Below the pieces are notes generated by a model that saw only the letters and a program-made list of their open reading frames with translations, was not told the DNA's origin and searched no databases. The position numbers and the translations under genes were made by a program. Of a stretch of 64,000 bases of DNA, positions 13,201 through 23,637 are shown piece after piece. The number at the start of each line of letters is the position of its first letter. Position 1 is the stretch's first letter. Origin of the DNA: Ancistrus triradiatus (Eukaryota > Chordata > Actinopteri > Siluriformes > Loricariidae); assembly GCA_025084515.1 (NCBI GenBank), contig JAJAGP010000784.1, positions 221,609 to 285,608 on the forward strand, given 5' to 3'.

Positions 13201-16200
13201 CTTTTTTTTTTTTTTTGGCATGTTTTTTTGTCACAAGTGTTTCGGAGAGCAATCAAACCAATTTTTAAATATATTACATAAAAGACACACAAGTAAACAA
13301 CAAAATGCAGTTTTTTAAAATGAAGGTGTTTTATTGTTAAGGGAGAGAACAATCCAACCTACATGGCCCTTGGCCCCTCCTGTGGTGAAAAAAGTGATTG
13401 CCCCCTAAACCTAATAACTGGTTGGGCCACCCTTAGCAACAAACAACTGCAACCAAGGTTTGTGATATGATAAACGCATCTTTCATCACACACCACAATT
13501 GGAGGGTTTTGAGCATGAACGAACGACGGTGACGACGTGAACGTGAACACGGCGGGCGGCCTTTTTGAAAAAAAAAAGAGGTCCTGCCACACGCATCTCA
13601 ATAGGATTTCAGGTCAGGACTTTGACTAGGCCACTCCAAAGTCTTCTTAGTGTTTAGTTTTTTCGTTCTCTTTCAGCCATTCAGGGGTGGACTTGCTGAT
13701 GTGGTTTTGGATTCATTGTCCTTTGCTGCAAAAACCCAAGTTAAATTTCAGCTTTGAGGTCACAAACAGATGGCAGGGGCATTCTCCTTCAGGAATTTTT
13801 ATTAGTAGATAGCAGAATGTCATAGTTCCATTTGTCAAGGCAAGTCTTCTTTTTTTTTCCTGAAGCAGCAAAAGACAAACAGCCCCAGACCATCCCAGCT
13901 ACCACCACCATATTTTTACTGTTGGGTAATGATCTTTTTTTCTTTTTTTCTGAAGTTGCTGTGTTACTTTTACGCAGATTGTGGTTAATGGGGGACACAT
14001 GCCTTCCAAAAGAGTTCAACTTTTTGTCTCTTCAGTCCACAGAATGTTTCCAAAACAAGTCTTGGGATCAATCAAATTGTGTTCTGGAAAAAAAATTGAG
14101 ACAGCTTTAAATTAATTTTCTTTTTTTTTCTTTTTTTTTTTTTTGTGTTTTTGGTTGTTGTTTGTATGGTTTTTTTGGGTTTTTCTTTTTTTTTTGTTTT
14201 TGTGTTTTGTTTTTTTTGTGGGTGTTGTGTTTTGGTTTTTTGTTAGCAATTGTGTAGGGTTGTTATCATGTCGGATCATCAAGATGTTGTTCTGGAAAAA
14301 TTGAGACAGTGGTTTAATGTTCTTTTTGCTCAGCAGTGGTTATCGTCTTGGAACTCTGCCATGCAGGCCATTTATGTGAGGCCTGCAGTTCTTTGGATGT
14401 TATTGTGGGGTCTTTTGTGACCTCTTGGATGGGTCGTCGCTGCACTCTTGGGGTAATTTTTGTCGGCAAGTCACTCCTGGCAAGATTCACCACTGTTCCA
14501 TGTCTTCACCATTTGTGGACAATGGCTCTCACCTTGGGGAGTCCCAAGGCTTTAGAAATGGCTTTATAACCCTTTCCAGACTGACAGATCTCAATTACTT
14601 TCTTTCTCAATTGTTCCTGAATTTCTTTGGATCTCAGCTCACAACCCCAAGAGCAAGCTTAAGGTGACAGCAGAAAGGAGAAACTCCCTAAATGTGATGA
14701 GGAAGGAATGCCAAAAATCAAAACCTTGACCCATCCACCCTGGATAAGAATTAAATTAAATTACCCAAAATAATACGTTTATAACAATACTTTAAACACA
14801 CTGGAGCTAAACTGAGTAATTAAAACAGAGAATATAATAAAAAGAAAATAAATCAAAATATAGAATACATGAAAGAGAGACAACACCATATACAGTAGAA
14901 CATAATGAAAAAACTAAATAAATAAAATAATGAATATAATTTAAAAGACATCACACAAGAGGTAGTTCTGATCCAACAATCTGATTGGTTGAGAAGCTCT
15001 CACCATGCTGATAATTGCGATAATAGTGCGGCTTTTTCCCCACCACAACGTTATCACTCTGCTGATGGGTTGCCAAGTAACAACAAGCTTTATGCACACA
15101 AACCTATAACATCTACAAATAACAACAACAAACGGGGTTTCGACCAGCAAGTTCAAGTGAAACAAAGTCCATAAAGACTTTGCCGACATCAGTGCCCAAG
15201 TGCACAGTCATGATCCAAAATGTAGGTTTCAGCAACTTCATCATAATGTATGAAGTTCACCCATGTCATTTCGGGGCGTCCACGAACTTTTGGCTACATA
15301 GTGCAAGTACATGCGAATAAAGAAAATGTGGGCACCCTGAAAAATAACATCAGTAGCTTCTAAAGTGCTCCGCTCTCCACAGTTCGAGTAACTTTCAAAC
15401 TGGTGGTGAGGATGTGGCTTTGGAGGCATATGGTTTTTCACTGAGCTTTAAAGCCTGGTCTATCTTTGTTGTTCCCTGGAGCATAACTTAAATTTAGGAC
15501 AAGTTTGTTTGGACACAAGATATTGGATTACACCAAATTTACAAGCACATAGCTGAGGAAATGAAGAGGAGCAGCAGGAGCCACAATTGCAGAGAATGGA
15601 AAGACACAAATGGATGGTTATCTGCCCCGTTACCCTGATCTGTAAAGGAAAAGTGCTGGGCAAAAGGGAGAGCGCAGCCTTCTTAGCACTACTGTTAAAG
15701 TATTGGCTCTATGTAGGTCACGATGATGAAATCAAGTGTTTTGCTGCTCTCTTGTGTTGCGTAATGCTCATTGCCTACTTCGAAAACACAGTACGTGAAG
15801 TAATGGTTCAGCAAATAAAGGAACTTCCAAGGTTTTTTTTTTTTTTTTTTTTGCTGGACCTTAAATGTAGTCTCTCAGCATCTTTTGCTTCCAGATTTTG
15901 AACTTAAAACTAAGTACATACTCAGCTATTTCACATTTTTTATTCAAGAATGAGATTACATAGCCCTAGTGTAATGTGGGGGCACCCATCACTACCACTA
16001 GACAATCTGCAAGTGCAACTCTGTAACTGACAAAAATGTTACTTTTAGAGACCTTCCCTAGGATATCGCCCTATTAGCTAGTTAAGTGTACGGTTTTTAA
16101 GTTGTATTTCCCAGTGTTATTACTTTTGTACCATTCATTCAGGTGGCTTCCCAGGTCCGCAGTGTTGTGCATGATGTGCATTTGTTTGCCACAGGTGATG

Positions 16201-17049
16201 ATCTGATGCGATGTGTCGACCTGTATAATCAGTCCCAGTCGAAGTGGTTTGAGGAGATGGTCACTACAGGGCTGGTGAGACTATGGTCGCTCTGTAAGCA
16301 TTAAAAATGAACTGTTGCTAATGGAACATTACACATTGAATGGTTTGTATTTCTTAGGAGCTCGAACGCCTAGAGGTGGAGCGTATCGAGATGATCCGAA
16401 ACACCTCTGCCAGTACCACAGACGCTGCGGCATAGACGGATATGTTCAACCAGAGCGTAAGTCTTTTCGTCTGGGAGATTACCTGTATGGTCAAAATGTT
16501 GTGGTCAGCCATTCTACCATTGGTTATTAGAGCCATATTCATAATAATTAACACAAAGCTTATTTTATAATGAAGTACTGAATATCTCATGTAATTTATT
16601 GAATAATGTTTTGAAAGTTAAAAACAAAAAGGATTGCTGTCGCAGCTGTGGCTTTTCCTCACTACGTTTCCCAGTGTGCATCACTCCCTACGTCTTCTAT
16701 TCAAAATTCAGAGAACAGTTTCTGTTTCTGCTGAATGTGTATTTAAGGTTATTATTGGATTCCAATCGAGTCAAAACATCACAAGTCAGGCCATCGTAAC
16801 ACAGGAACTACCTGTACTAATACCCTTATAATTGAGTGTAATTCTGGGGTGTCTACAAACTTGTGGCTAAATCATGTACAACTTAATACATCAATCCATT
16901 TATATCAGATATCAAAATGTGTGTTTCATGTCCAGACCATGGAACCTGTGGATAAACTGCTCCAGCATGTGGATCCATTCAAAGACCGAGAGCTCTGGGT
17001 GAAGGAGCACAAGACGGGTGAGGTGAGACCGGTCAACATGGAGATCTGA
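1199..17049 (+). CDS. gas7: GAS7 (growth arrest-specific 7), 3' part of a spliced gene, nine exons
   Basis: Spliced gene; exons are listed separately. Joined exons match vertebrate GAS7, an F-BAR membrane-bending and actin-binding adaptor of neurons and other cells: a Ser-rich linker, INCVTFP...WSYCDYFW, ADKKDPQGN, then the F-BAR helices (KQLKGKQMQKEM, LRKQLASRYAAVEK, RCVDLYNQSQSKWFEEM) and the C-terminus RELWVKEHKTGEVRPVNMEI-stop. The recognised part corresponds to roughly the last two thirds of the human protein. SH3 and WW exons are absent and should lie left of position 1. Two exons (12935-13075 and 16358-16456) do not read through in frame as written, whereas the others do. Because only one 3' end is visible, I cannot say whether this is the a or b fish paralogue. 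Confidence 0.93.
1627..1782 (+). repeat. tRNA-derived SINE, diverged
   Basis: A tRNA-like head (TAGTGGTTAAGG A-box, GGTTCAAATCC B-box) is followed by the family tail GTAAGTCGCCCTGG...GTCTGCTAAAT. It is shorter than the full copy at 45631. Confidence 0.75.
2273..2512 (+). repeat. tRNA-derived SINE with inverted duplicate of its tail (hairpin)
   Basis: The head is in plus orientation (2280-2360), followed by an inverted tail copy (2368-2430) and then the normal tail (2447-2505). The two tails are near-perfect reverse complements with a 16-base loop. Confidence 0.8.
2520..6780. other. GAS7 intron with scattered transposon remnants
   Basis: No exon was recognised. It contains a hAT-like remnant near 3530-3680, two copies of an unclassified dispersed repeat (3707-3835 and 5355-5465) and a Tc1-type fragment at 4215-4490. 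The remainder shows nothing I can name. Confidence 0.4.
4215..4490 (+). mobile_element. Tc1-like fragment, 3' part
   Basis: It shares the text TTTGGAAGG...ACAGGGTGAAA...CTCACAAAGATTGGA with the copies at 43799-44635 and 63180-63682, and ends near the family terminal repeat (acttttgca.ggtactgta). The 5' half is missing. Confidence 0.7.
6783..6840 (+). mobile_element. Short Tc1-like transposase fragment
   Basis: GTATTGTTGCTGACCATGTG...CCCTTTATGGCCACA matches the middle of the same Tc1 element that is found truncated at 295-785. It lies just upstream of the GAS7 exon at 6905. Confidence 0.6.
6905..6994 (+). CDS. gas7: GAS7 exon, INCVTFP...YCDYFW
   Basis: The exon has 30 codons in phase 0, with acceptor ttaagcag and donor gtaagt. 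It reads INCVTFPLPLHTVEQ then ELLKPNEWSYCDYFW, almost the human GAS7 sequence just before the F-BAR domain. It joins in frame to ADKKDPQGN of the next exon. Confidence 0.95.
7130..7330 (+). repeat. tRNA-derived SINE
   Basis: A near full-length copy: head with GCTAAGGTACTGGAC and GGGTTCAAACC, middle GTTGGGTCCTTGAGC, tail AAGTCGCTCTGGATAAGGGC. The middle carries a short inverted repeat (GGATTGTAAGATCCAATTG). Confidence 0.8.
7970..8025 (-). repeat. SINE tail fragment
   Basis: AGCAAACGCCCTTACCC.TAGTGACTTAC is the reverse complement of the SINE tail; no head is recognisable. Confidence 0.6.
8595..8710 (+). CDS. gas7: GAS7 exon, start of F-BAR domain
   Basis: The acceptor is gttgcag and the donor follows GGGAGAG. 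It encodes ADKKDPQGNASITGFEVLLQ, then KQLKGKQMQKEMAEFIRER, with the last Arg split (phase 2). This is the first F-BAR helix region of GAS7 and is intact. Confidence 0.96.
8711..10393. other. GAS7 intron with poly(A) run and Tc1 fragment
   Basis: A run of about 20 A lies at 9060-9080 and a Tc1-like transposase remnant at about 9590-9900. Between 9260 and 9420 an imperfect inverted repeat (tactgctggactataca / tgtatagtccagcagtg) is visible. Nothing else is supported. Confidence 0.45.
9590..9900 (+). mobile_element. Degenerate Tc1-like transposase fragment
   Basis: The translated text WSDETKM and YGGGSLMRW matches the catalytic-region signature of Tc1-like transposases (W-S-D-E-T-K and G-G-G-S-x-M-x-W). 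Stops follow closely, and terminal repeats were not found. Confidence 0.6.
10394..10468 (+). CDS. gas7: GAS7 exon, F-BAR helix 1-2
   Basis: The exon completes the split Arg, encodes IKIEEEYAKNLSKLSQVPLA and AQED, and splits a Gly at the donor (gtgagtg). It aligns without gaps to human GAS7 (KIEEDYAKNLAKLSQ) and is intact. Confidence 0.96.
10469..12221. other. GAS7 intron, no recognised element
   Basis: Includes a CCCTCT-type simple repeat near 11437-11460. No exon, RNA gene or transposon is supported. Confidence 0.4.
12222..12300 (+). CDS. gas7: GAS7 exon, F-BAR domain
   Basis: This 79-bp exon encodes (G)TLGEAWAQLKKSLADEAE and VHLKFSSK. The acceptor is ctcatccag and the donor is gtaaaa. It matches the human GAS7 GEAWAQVKKSLADEAEVHLKF segment and ends in phase 0. 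Confidence 0.96.
12436..12564 (+). CDS. gas7: GAS7 exon, F-BAR domain
   Basis: The exon has 43 codons in phase 0 at both ends, from LQSEVEKPLLIYRENFKKDM to LRKQLASRYAAVEK. A T-rich polypyrimidine tract precedes the acceptor cttccag and the donor is gtagtg. It covers the long central helix of the F-BAR dimer and is intact. Confidence 0.96.
12935..13075 (+). CDS. gas7: GAS7 exon, F-BAR domain; uncertain 3' end
   Basis: It starts ARKALAERQKDLEVKTQQME after acceptor ccttaaag and runs through EEDIKKAR. Human GAS7 continues RKSTQAGDDLM. Here that frame is reached only by dropping one base after GCTAGA (RKSTQ is read one frame over). The end at 13075 uses the visible gtcaca donor, but that leaves phase 0, whereas the next exon (starting GT GAT GAT) needs phase 1. 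A GC donor near 13062 would fit the phase after correction. The start is secure; the end and the frame of the last 15 codons are not. Confidence 0.8.
13330..14645 (-). mobile_element. Tc1-like transposon, degenerate, in GAS7 intron
   Basis: The minus-strand content matches a common fish Tc1-like element: 'cattggagggtttt'-type text near 13495, 'aataggattcaggtcagga' near 13600, 'agccccagaccatc' near 13880 and 'gccatgcaggcca' near 14357. It is broken by a 14110-14245 T/G-rich low-complexity insertion and many indels. It separates GAS7 exons 12935 and 16195. Confidence 0.75.
14110..14245. repeat. T-rich low-complexity block
   Basis: About 135 bp of T runs with interspersed G, inside the Tc1-like element; probably slippage expansion or local misassembly. 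Confidence 0.7.
14650..16194. other. GAS7 intron, little recognisable
   Basis: A terminal-repeat-like piece of the Tc1-type family seen at 40728 (cgtccacgaacttttggct) lies at 15276-15300. A T17 run lies at about 15834. Otherwise nothing is supported. Confidence 0.35.
16195..16274 (+). CDS. gas7: GAS7 exon, DDLMRCVDLYNQ
   Basis: The acceptor gccacag is followed by GT GAT GAT CTG ATG. The exon reads DDLMRCVDLYNQSQSKWFEE then MVTTGL, ending in phase 0 at gtgaga. It is nearly identical to human GAS7 and is intact. It is separated from the previous exon by the Tc1-like insertion at 13.3-14.6 kb. Confidence 0.95.
16358..16456 (+). CDS. gas7: GAS7 exon, last F-BAR helix, with compensating indels
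   Basis: It begins ELERLEVERIEMIR like human GAS7 and its 99-bp length equals the 33 human codons. The end (DMFNQS, donor gtaagt) is also right. In between, the literal frame reaches a TAG. The expected HLCQY and LRH segments are readable only in other frames: one base short near 16397, two extra near 16417-16424 and one short near 16433 would restore it, with zero net change. Sequencing error is the simplest reading. Confidence 0.85.
16936..17049 (+). CDS. gas7: GAS7 terminal coding exon
   Basis: The acceptor tgtccag is followed by TMEPVDKLLQHVDPFKDREL then WVKEHKTGEVRPVNMEI and TGA (38 codons with stop). It aligns to the last residues of human GAS7 (ELWVREHKTGNIRPVDMEI) and defines the C-terminus. 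It is intact. Confidence 0.97.
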   Translation, partial: TMEPVDKLLQHVDPFKDRELWVKEHKTGEVRPVNMEI

Positions 17050-19500
17050 TTCAGGACAGAGCAGTGTGGTGTCTATGTTCAGTCTGGAGTAGATGCAGGA
17101 CCTGCTGTGTCTGAGGAGATGAAGCTCTACTGCACAAAGCCAGAGATCTATTTAAACCTGGAACCAACATCCACGCATGCACAGGACTGTTGACTGGACC
17201 GGACCGGACCGTATTATAAAGCTTCTGGATCGCCAGAAACATATTCCAGGAACTCTGTAAAACCTTTTATAATGCAGAGGGCTGGGCAACGGCTTTTTGG
17301 GCTACCACAAGTCAAGTCGTATTGATTTGGTATTAATACACGCACACACACTCTAATAATCCAATCACTGCTTCAGTAGTTATTTGATAATCCAGGTGGT
17401 CATGTAAACAGCGTAGTCTGATACCGGAAAATGGATTTCTTTTCTTGAATTGACCAAGCCAGACTGATTTTAGCTCAGTAATCAGGTTATACACTGCACC
17501 TTAGAATACATACAGGGTGCATTCAGGACGGAATTAAACCTGATTACTAAAAAATCCCTTGTTAATGTGATATCCATCTCACCTGGCTCTGCTTTTGGCT
17601 CCAAGTATATAATATATGTGATTCAATGTTTGGATACAGTGCAGATACATAGGATCACAGATCCTAAATTAAGACCCTTTTTACACTAAAGCAGTTTAAA
17701 ACTGGTCCTGCAAACACTTTAAGGTCTTCGAAGACATTTCAGGCAGATGTAAGTTATGGTAAGTGTATCTGATGCACCAGACAACCCAAAAATAACCAAA
17801 TACATTCCGCTTGTGTTTACCAGAGGCGTAACGATACACTCTGCTCACGATTCGCTTCACTATACTAAGCTCAGGATTCAGTTTACTTACGATTTGTTTA
17901 TTCTGAAGTATAAACAATGCAAAACAATACACATTCTCTTGAATATGTTTTTAAACAAAAAAAAAAACAAAAGTCACATGCAATTCAAAGAAATTTCTGT
18001 AAAGAGATTTCAAATTATAAATGAAATGCTCCATTGTAGCGTCAGCATAATAACCTTTTTTTCCAAGGAGCCTCCATGAGTATCTAAGAAAAGCTGCACC
18101 CCCAACCCACACCCACAGACCGAAAGAATAAAGTGATTCATTGCTCATTTTTATTGGCTTATTTTTAAAATTAACAAATTATAGTTTTTTTTTTTCTTTT
18201 TTCTTGGGTTCCATTTATATATTTTTCACATTTTTCATTTTGGCTCCATTTCTCCTTAATAAACTTAAAACACAAAATTATTAAATACCTTTTTAAGTAA
18301 TTTTATATCATTTTTCCTCAGTGAGTGTGTTGTTTTCACTTTATTTAATATGTGCAAATTGTATTTTGACAGATTTCGATGTTTGGTGCCCCCCTAAGCG
18401 GGGTCCAGTCCAAAGTGAAAACATTCCCTTTTTCTGAAGAGTAACAATTCAAAACTGTGTACTTTTCCTGTATAAGAACGTAAACAAAAAGAATATTTAG
18501 TCCCGAATACTTAGAATATTTAGTTATGGAGGCATGACGTGAGATTGCGCCCTCTGGTGTGAGCAAAAAATGCTGCATGAGATGACATTGTCAACCTCTA
18601 CGATACACAACTTGACATTTGTCATGCATTGTTACACCGCTAGTGCTTACACCTGTATTTAAATGTGGACAAGTATTCAAATCTAATTAAACTGTGTATG
18701 AATCAACAAGGTGTTAATGAGATCTCAGATTTTTGGTGCAGTTCCGAGTTGTCTGTGTTGACATATTCGAAAACATTTTTACAGACAGAAAGTAAACAGA
18801 TTACCAAACATGATCTAAATAACTGAATCCTACAGTTTGTACTTCAGACGATTCCTTCCAAACACGCTGAGCTCACAAAACAAAGACCAAGCTGCTGATA
18901 CTCCCAATGGACTTGGCATGCATCATTGGTTTCTTCAGGTCATTATGGTGGTTCCACACTACCCGTGTCTTATGGGATCTCAGGGGTTAGGAGAATTTAT
19001 TTACTTTGTAAATGCTTTTTATCCAGTATGACTTATGAATGAGGTTGGTTGAAGGTTAGGGACCAAACTGGCTCACATTCCTCTTCTACCCTTTCAGTCA
19101 CTGCCTGCAACTGCTGATATATTCCGTTGAACTTAACTAAGGAGGCCCAGTTTAACAAACGGCTGAGTGTTCGCATCGTAATGTGATTGACTGCTTTTAT
19201 CTTTTGTACAGAAAAGCGGACCGTGTGCTCCGAACATCCAGAACTGGAAGAGTTATGTAAAAATAATAGGTACAGATAATATATTGAAATTCTTTTGCAC
19301 TATGCTACTTTTTATACCAAATGTTACATATTATTGAACAGATTGCGTTTGAAAGACGTACCGAATTTTGGTTTTGTATGAATGCCATGATCAGCGATGT
19401 ACATTTCTGTTCAGTGTTGTGCAAATTGTACAATTTACCACAATTATATGTAGAAGCTGTAAATGAACTGAACTAATAAAAGGTCTTAATCTATAACTTT
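17050..19500 (+). other. Probable GAS7 3' UTR and downstream, with insertions
   Basis: No coding signal continues after the GAS7 stop. AATAAA occurs at 18127-18132, inside a hAT-like repeat, and at 19475-19480 outside repeats; the second is the better candidate poly(A) signal. A splice-acceptor-like site (ttttgtacag) at about 19201-19212 is followed by a short open stretch of unknown meaning. Most of 17820-18646 is transposon-derived. Confidence 0.4.
17820..18646. mobile_element. hAT-like element with a second hAT-like insertion inside
   Basis: Ends AGAGGCGTAACGATACAC (17822) and ...GTTACACCGCTAG (18630-18643) are imperfect inverted repeats of the hAT type. Within it, about 18050-18330 matches the copy at 39806-40156 (GAGTATCTAAGAAAAGC...GTGATTCATTGC), which is a different element, so the two are nested. 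Confidence 0.6.
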
Positions 19501-19620
19501 GCCTTTTCTTTATTTATCTTTCTCTTAAAGTTACATTGGGGGCAAAAAGTCTGAGAGCACTAGCGAAAGTGCGTGTTAGGTCCTTTGTGGAGGATTCATA
19601 CTGAAAGAGGATCCAAAACA

Positions 19621-21210
19621 TGCAGTGGGGCAAAAAAGTATTTAGTCGGCCACTGATTGTGCAAGTTCTCCTACTTAGAAAGATGAGAGAGGTCTGTAAT
19701 TTTCATCATAGGTACACTTCAGCTATGAGAGATATGAGAAAAAAAATCCAGGAAATCACATTGTAGGATTTTTAAAGAATTTAATCGTAAATTATGGTGG
19801 AAAATAAGTATTTGGTCAATAGCAAAAGTTCAACTCAATACTTTGTAACATAACCTTTGTTGGCAATGACAGAGGTCAAACGTTTCCTGTAAGTCGTCAC
19901 CAGGTTGGCACACACTGTAGCTGGTATTTTGGCCCCATTCCTCCATGCAGATCTCCTCTAGGGCAGTGTTGTTTTGGGGCAAACACGGACTTTTCAACTC
20001 CCTCCACAAATTTTCTATGGGCTGAGGTCTGGAGACTGGCTAGGCCGCTCCAGGACCTTGAAATGCTTTTTAATGGAGGCCACTCCTTTGTTGCCTGAGC
20101 ACGGTCTTTAGTAGATCATTGTCATGCTGGAAGACCCAGCCACGTTCCATCTTCAATGCTCTCACTGATGGAAGGAGGTTTTTGGGCTTAAAATCTCACG
20201 ATACATGGTCCCGTTCATTCTTCCCTTAACACGGATCAGTCGTCCTGTTCCCCTCTGCAGAAAAACAGCCCCAAAGCGTGATGTTTCCACCCCATGCTTC
20301 ACAGAAGGTCAGACGCAACTCAGAATTATTCATACTCCAAACACGGCGAGTTGAGTTTTTACCAAAAAGTTCTATTTTGGTTTCATCCCAGACCACATGA
20401 TATTCTCCCAATCTTCTTCTGGATAATCCATATGCTCTCTGGCAAACTTCAGACGGGCCTGGACATGTACTGGCTTAAGCAGGGGGACACGCCTGGCACT
20501 GCAGGATCTGAAGTCCCTCTCGGCGTAGTGTGTTACTGATGGTAGCCTTTGTTACTTTGGTCCCAGATCTCTGCAGGTCATTCATCAGGTCCCTCCGTGC
20601 AGTTCTGGGATTTTTGCTCACCATTCCTCATGATCATTTTGACCCCACGGGATGAGATCTTGCGTGGAGCCCCAGATTTAGGTAGATTATCAGTGGTCTT
20701 TTATGTCTTCCACTTGCTTACAATTGCTTCCACAGTTGATTTATTCACACCAACCTGCTTGCCTATTGTAGATTCACTCTTCCCAGCCTGGTGCAGATCT
20801 ACAATTTTCTCCCTGGTGTTCTTCAACAGCTCTTTGATGTTGGCCATGGTTGAGTTTGGAGTCTGACTGTTTGAGGCTGTGGACAGGTGTCTATTATACA
20901 GATAACGAGGTCAAACAGGTACCATTAATACAGGTAACGAGTGGAGGACAAGAGCTTCTTAAAGACGTTACAGGTCTGTGAGAGCCAGAAATCCTGCTTG
21001 TTTGTGGGTGACCAAATACTTATTTTCCACCATGATTTCCAATTGAATTCTTTAAAAATCCTACAATGTGATTTCCTGGATTTTTTCTTCTCATTTTGTC
21101 TAACATAGTTGAAGTGTACCTATGATGAAAACTACAGACCTCTCTCATATTTCTAAGTAGGAGAACTTGCACAATCAGTGGCTGACTAGATACTTTTTTG
21201 CCCCACTGTA
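19621..21210 (-). mobile_element. Tc1-like transposon, near full length, ~1.6 kb
   Basis: Long imperfect terminal inverted repeats of about 190 bp start CAGTGGGGCAAAAAAGTATT at the left and end TTTTTTGCCCCACTG at the right. The minus-strand transposase relics include W-DETKIELFG and NPIE-type text, but stops and frameshifts are present, so it is inactive. It lies between the GAS7 and myosin 3' ends. Confidence 0.85.
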
Positions 21211-21332
21211 CCTAAAAACTTTGCAACAACTAGTTGAAGACCAAAAAAGAACGCTGACTTTCCTCCACAATCACCTGACCTAAACCATTTATGGGGGCAC
21301 TTGAAGACAGAGAAAGCCGAGCATTCGGTAAC

Positions 21333-21333
<1 letters not shown>

Positions 21334-21382
<49 letters not shown>
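21334..21382. repeat. (TA)n microsatellite
   Basis: About 24 uninterrupted TA units just beyond the Tc1-like element. Confidence 0.95.
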
Positions 21383-21388
<6 letters not shown>

Positions 21389-21479
21389 ATATAGTGAAAT
21401 CAAGATTCAACTTTTCACTCAGTTTATCATGATTTATAATACATATTGTACTAAAAACACAAAACTAGAAGCAATTTAA

Positions 21480-23600
21480 TCATTTATTATCTTTAATGTT
21501 CAAAATACACATTGTATAAAGAATGACAGCGCATAAAGTTTTATATATTTACTGTTAAAAATGGTTTAATTCCTAAAAGCCAAGCTATTATACACTGATA
21601 CGTCATTCAGGTGTATAACAACTCTGGAGACATTGCATAGATTGTAAGAAAAAAGTTGTAAAATTGGAATGTAATTAAATGCACCAAAAGCCCAAAACCT
21701 CATTTACTGGAATAACTTAGTTTTAAATCTTTGATTTTTTTTATTTTTAAATTGATTTTAACTTCAGAACATGAGAGAGAAAATATAAAAATCCCTTTTC
21801 AAGATGGTTATAAAAAAGAACATCACTGATATGTTAAGGGGGGAAACAAAATGAAGTTCACAGTCATAGAGCTGAGTCATTTTGGCTTTGTCTCTGATTT
21901 ACTGTATGTGGATATTCCATGTTTTAAGACTGGGGTGACATTCCTTGAGGTCCATAGCACAAAGTGGGTCAAAGATCCAGTAGGATTTACATATAACGAT
22001 GCTTCAGGGTTTAAACTGAGACACCACAAACCATGCAAGTGTACTAAGAAAATGGCAAAGACCAACACGATTTCCCTGCTGGGAAAAACTGGCTAATTAG
22101 TTTTGGTCCAGTACTGGTTTATCTGGTGGTATACTGGTTGACCAGCATATACTAAAACCATAATGGACAGCGGTTAATATCTATTGTATTTTAGGCTGTT
22201 TTAGTCTAAGTGAGTCCTGTTGCGACTGTGAACCTTCAAGATAAACTGGCACTAGATACAACATGTATAGTTATGGTTTGGTTCAAGGTTCATCTGATAC
22301 TTTTTGAACTAAAGATGAAAAAACGCAAAATTAAAGATCTACAGAGGTTATCAATGGATACTGAAAACATTAGCATGCTAGGTAGGCCGGTAGCTGCACC
22401 AAACACGCGCCACCTACGTTAAGCTCCGATTATAAATACGTATGTTTAATCCTTAAATATCTTGTGAATATGAATATCTTGTTATTATTTGAGATTGTAT
22501 GTATTCTACTTACCCACAGTTTGAATGCAGTGTGAAGTCTGGTTGTAGATACCAAGCTAGCAGCTCATTAGTGGTTCACACGACTTGGCAAGCTCAAGAG
22601 GATTTGTCTGTTTTAAGCTAATTATTAACTACTGAATTACACAAATGTTGGGCTGTGAGTGACCAAATTGAAATGTGAAAGAAATACAAACTTGTATGTA
22701 AAGTATTTTATCGGAGTTTCCCGTTCTCGTTCAAAACGCCACTAATTCAATGATGGCGGCTGTGACATAAATATTTGTTTGGCACTCCTGCGTCGATTAT
22801 CACTCTTTACTGTGTTAAGTTCAAAATAAACGACCCGCTAACCATCGTAACTAAAAAGTGAAACAAGGTTACGTTACACACTGACAGCAGGAAAGTGGTG
22901 GGTATTATAAAAAGTCGTTCCCTGGCTGTTTTTTCCAGTTAGCATTCGTTTTATCAGGTTACTGTTTGGCAAAATGGTGTAACAAATTAAAATGATCCAC
23001 GCCGTAGAACAGGTGATTAGACCGTATGAATTCAGATACCTGAGATCGACTGGATTAATTTTACAGAACTCATGGTTAAAGCGCCCTCTAGTGGTTGAAC
23101 TACGGGCTAGTCTCAGTTCATGGCATAAACAGATCATTACTGGAACGAAAGAACTTCAGACTGGGCACTCCTCTAAGATAGCACTCGAACATTAAGACTA
23201 ATACAGAGCTAGAACAGCAAAAACAATGTCACTGCTCATTTTCGAACTGCATTGCACAGGGTGTCTATAACGCAAGTTCCACTTTAATGCATTTATTACT
23301 CAGAGAGGTACACGAGAGTCTGGTCTCAGAGTTATAGGAAGCACGAGGAGGCCTGGTTTTATCCACATTGAATCAATTCAGTGTGAGCCCTGCGGGTGAC
23401 GCGACAAACTTCTATTAACAATGTTAAAGTGGAACTTCCTTTACAGACACCCTGGATTAAAGAAAATACCACCATGACATGTAATACTGTGAATAAACAC
23501 TCCCGGGCAAAAAATGAGCCAAAACAAATTCAAAAAACAAGACTCATGCAGGTTTTGTGTCTAGAAGATGGTTTAAAAGACACTCCTTTCAATCAGAGTT
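21480..23600. other. Intergenic and probable myosin 3' UTR
   Basis: No exon or recognisable element at 21480-23200. A minus-strand AATAAA at 23292-23297 lies about 340 bp past the myosin stop and could be its poly(A) signal. Confidence 0.35.
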
Positions 23601-23637
23601 GAATTCAAATTTCCAATCAGGCGTCGGGTATAAACGT

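Noticed and set aside
21291..21479. Alternating Ile-Tyr peptides on both strands
   Set aside because: Translation of the (TA)n microsatellite.
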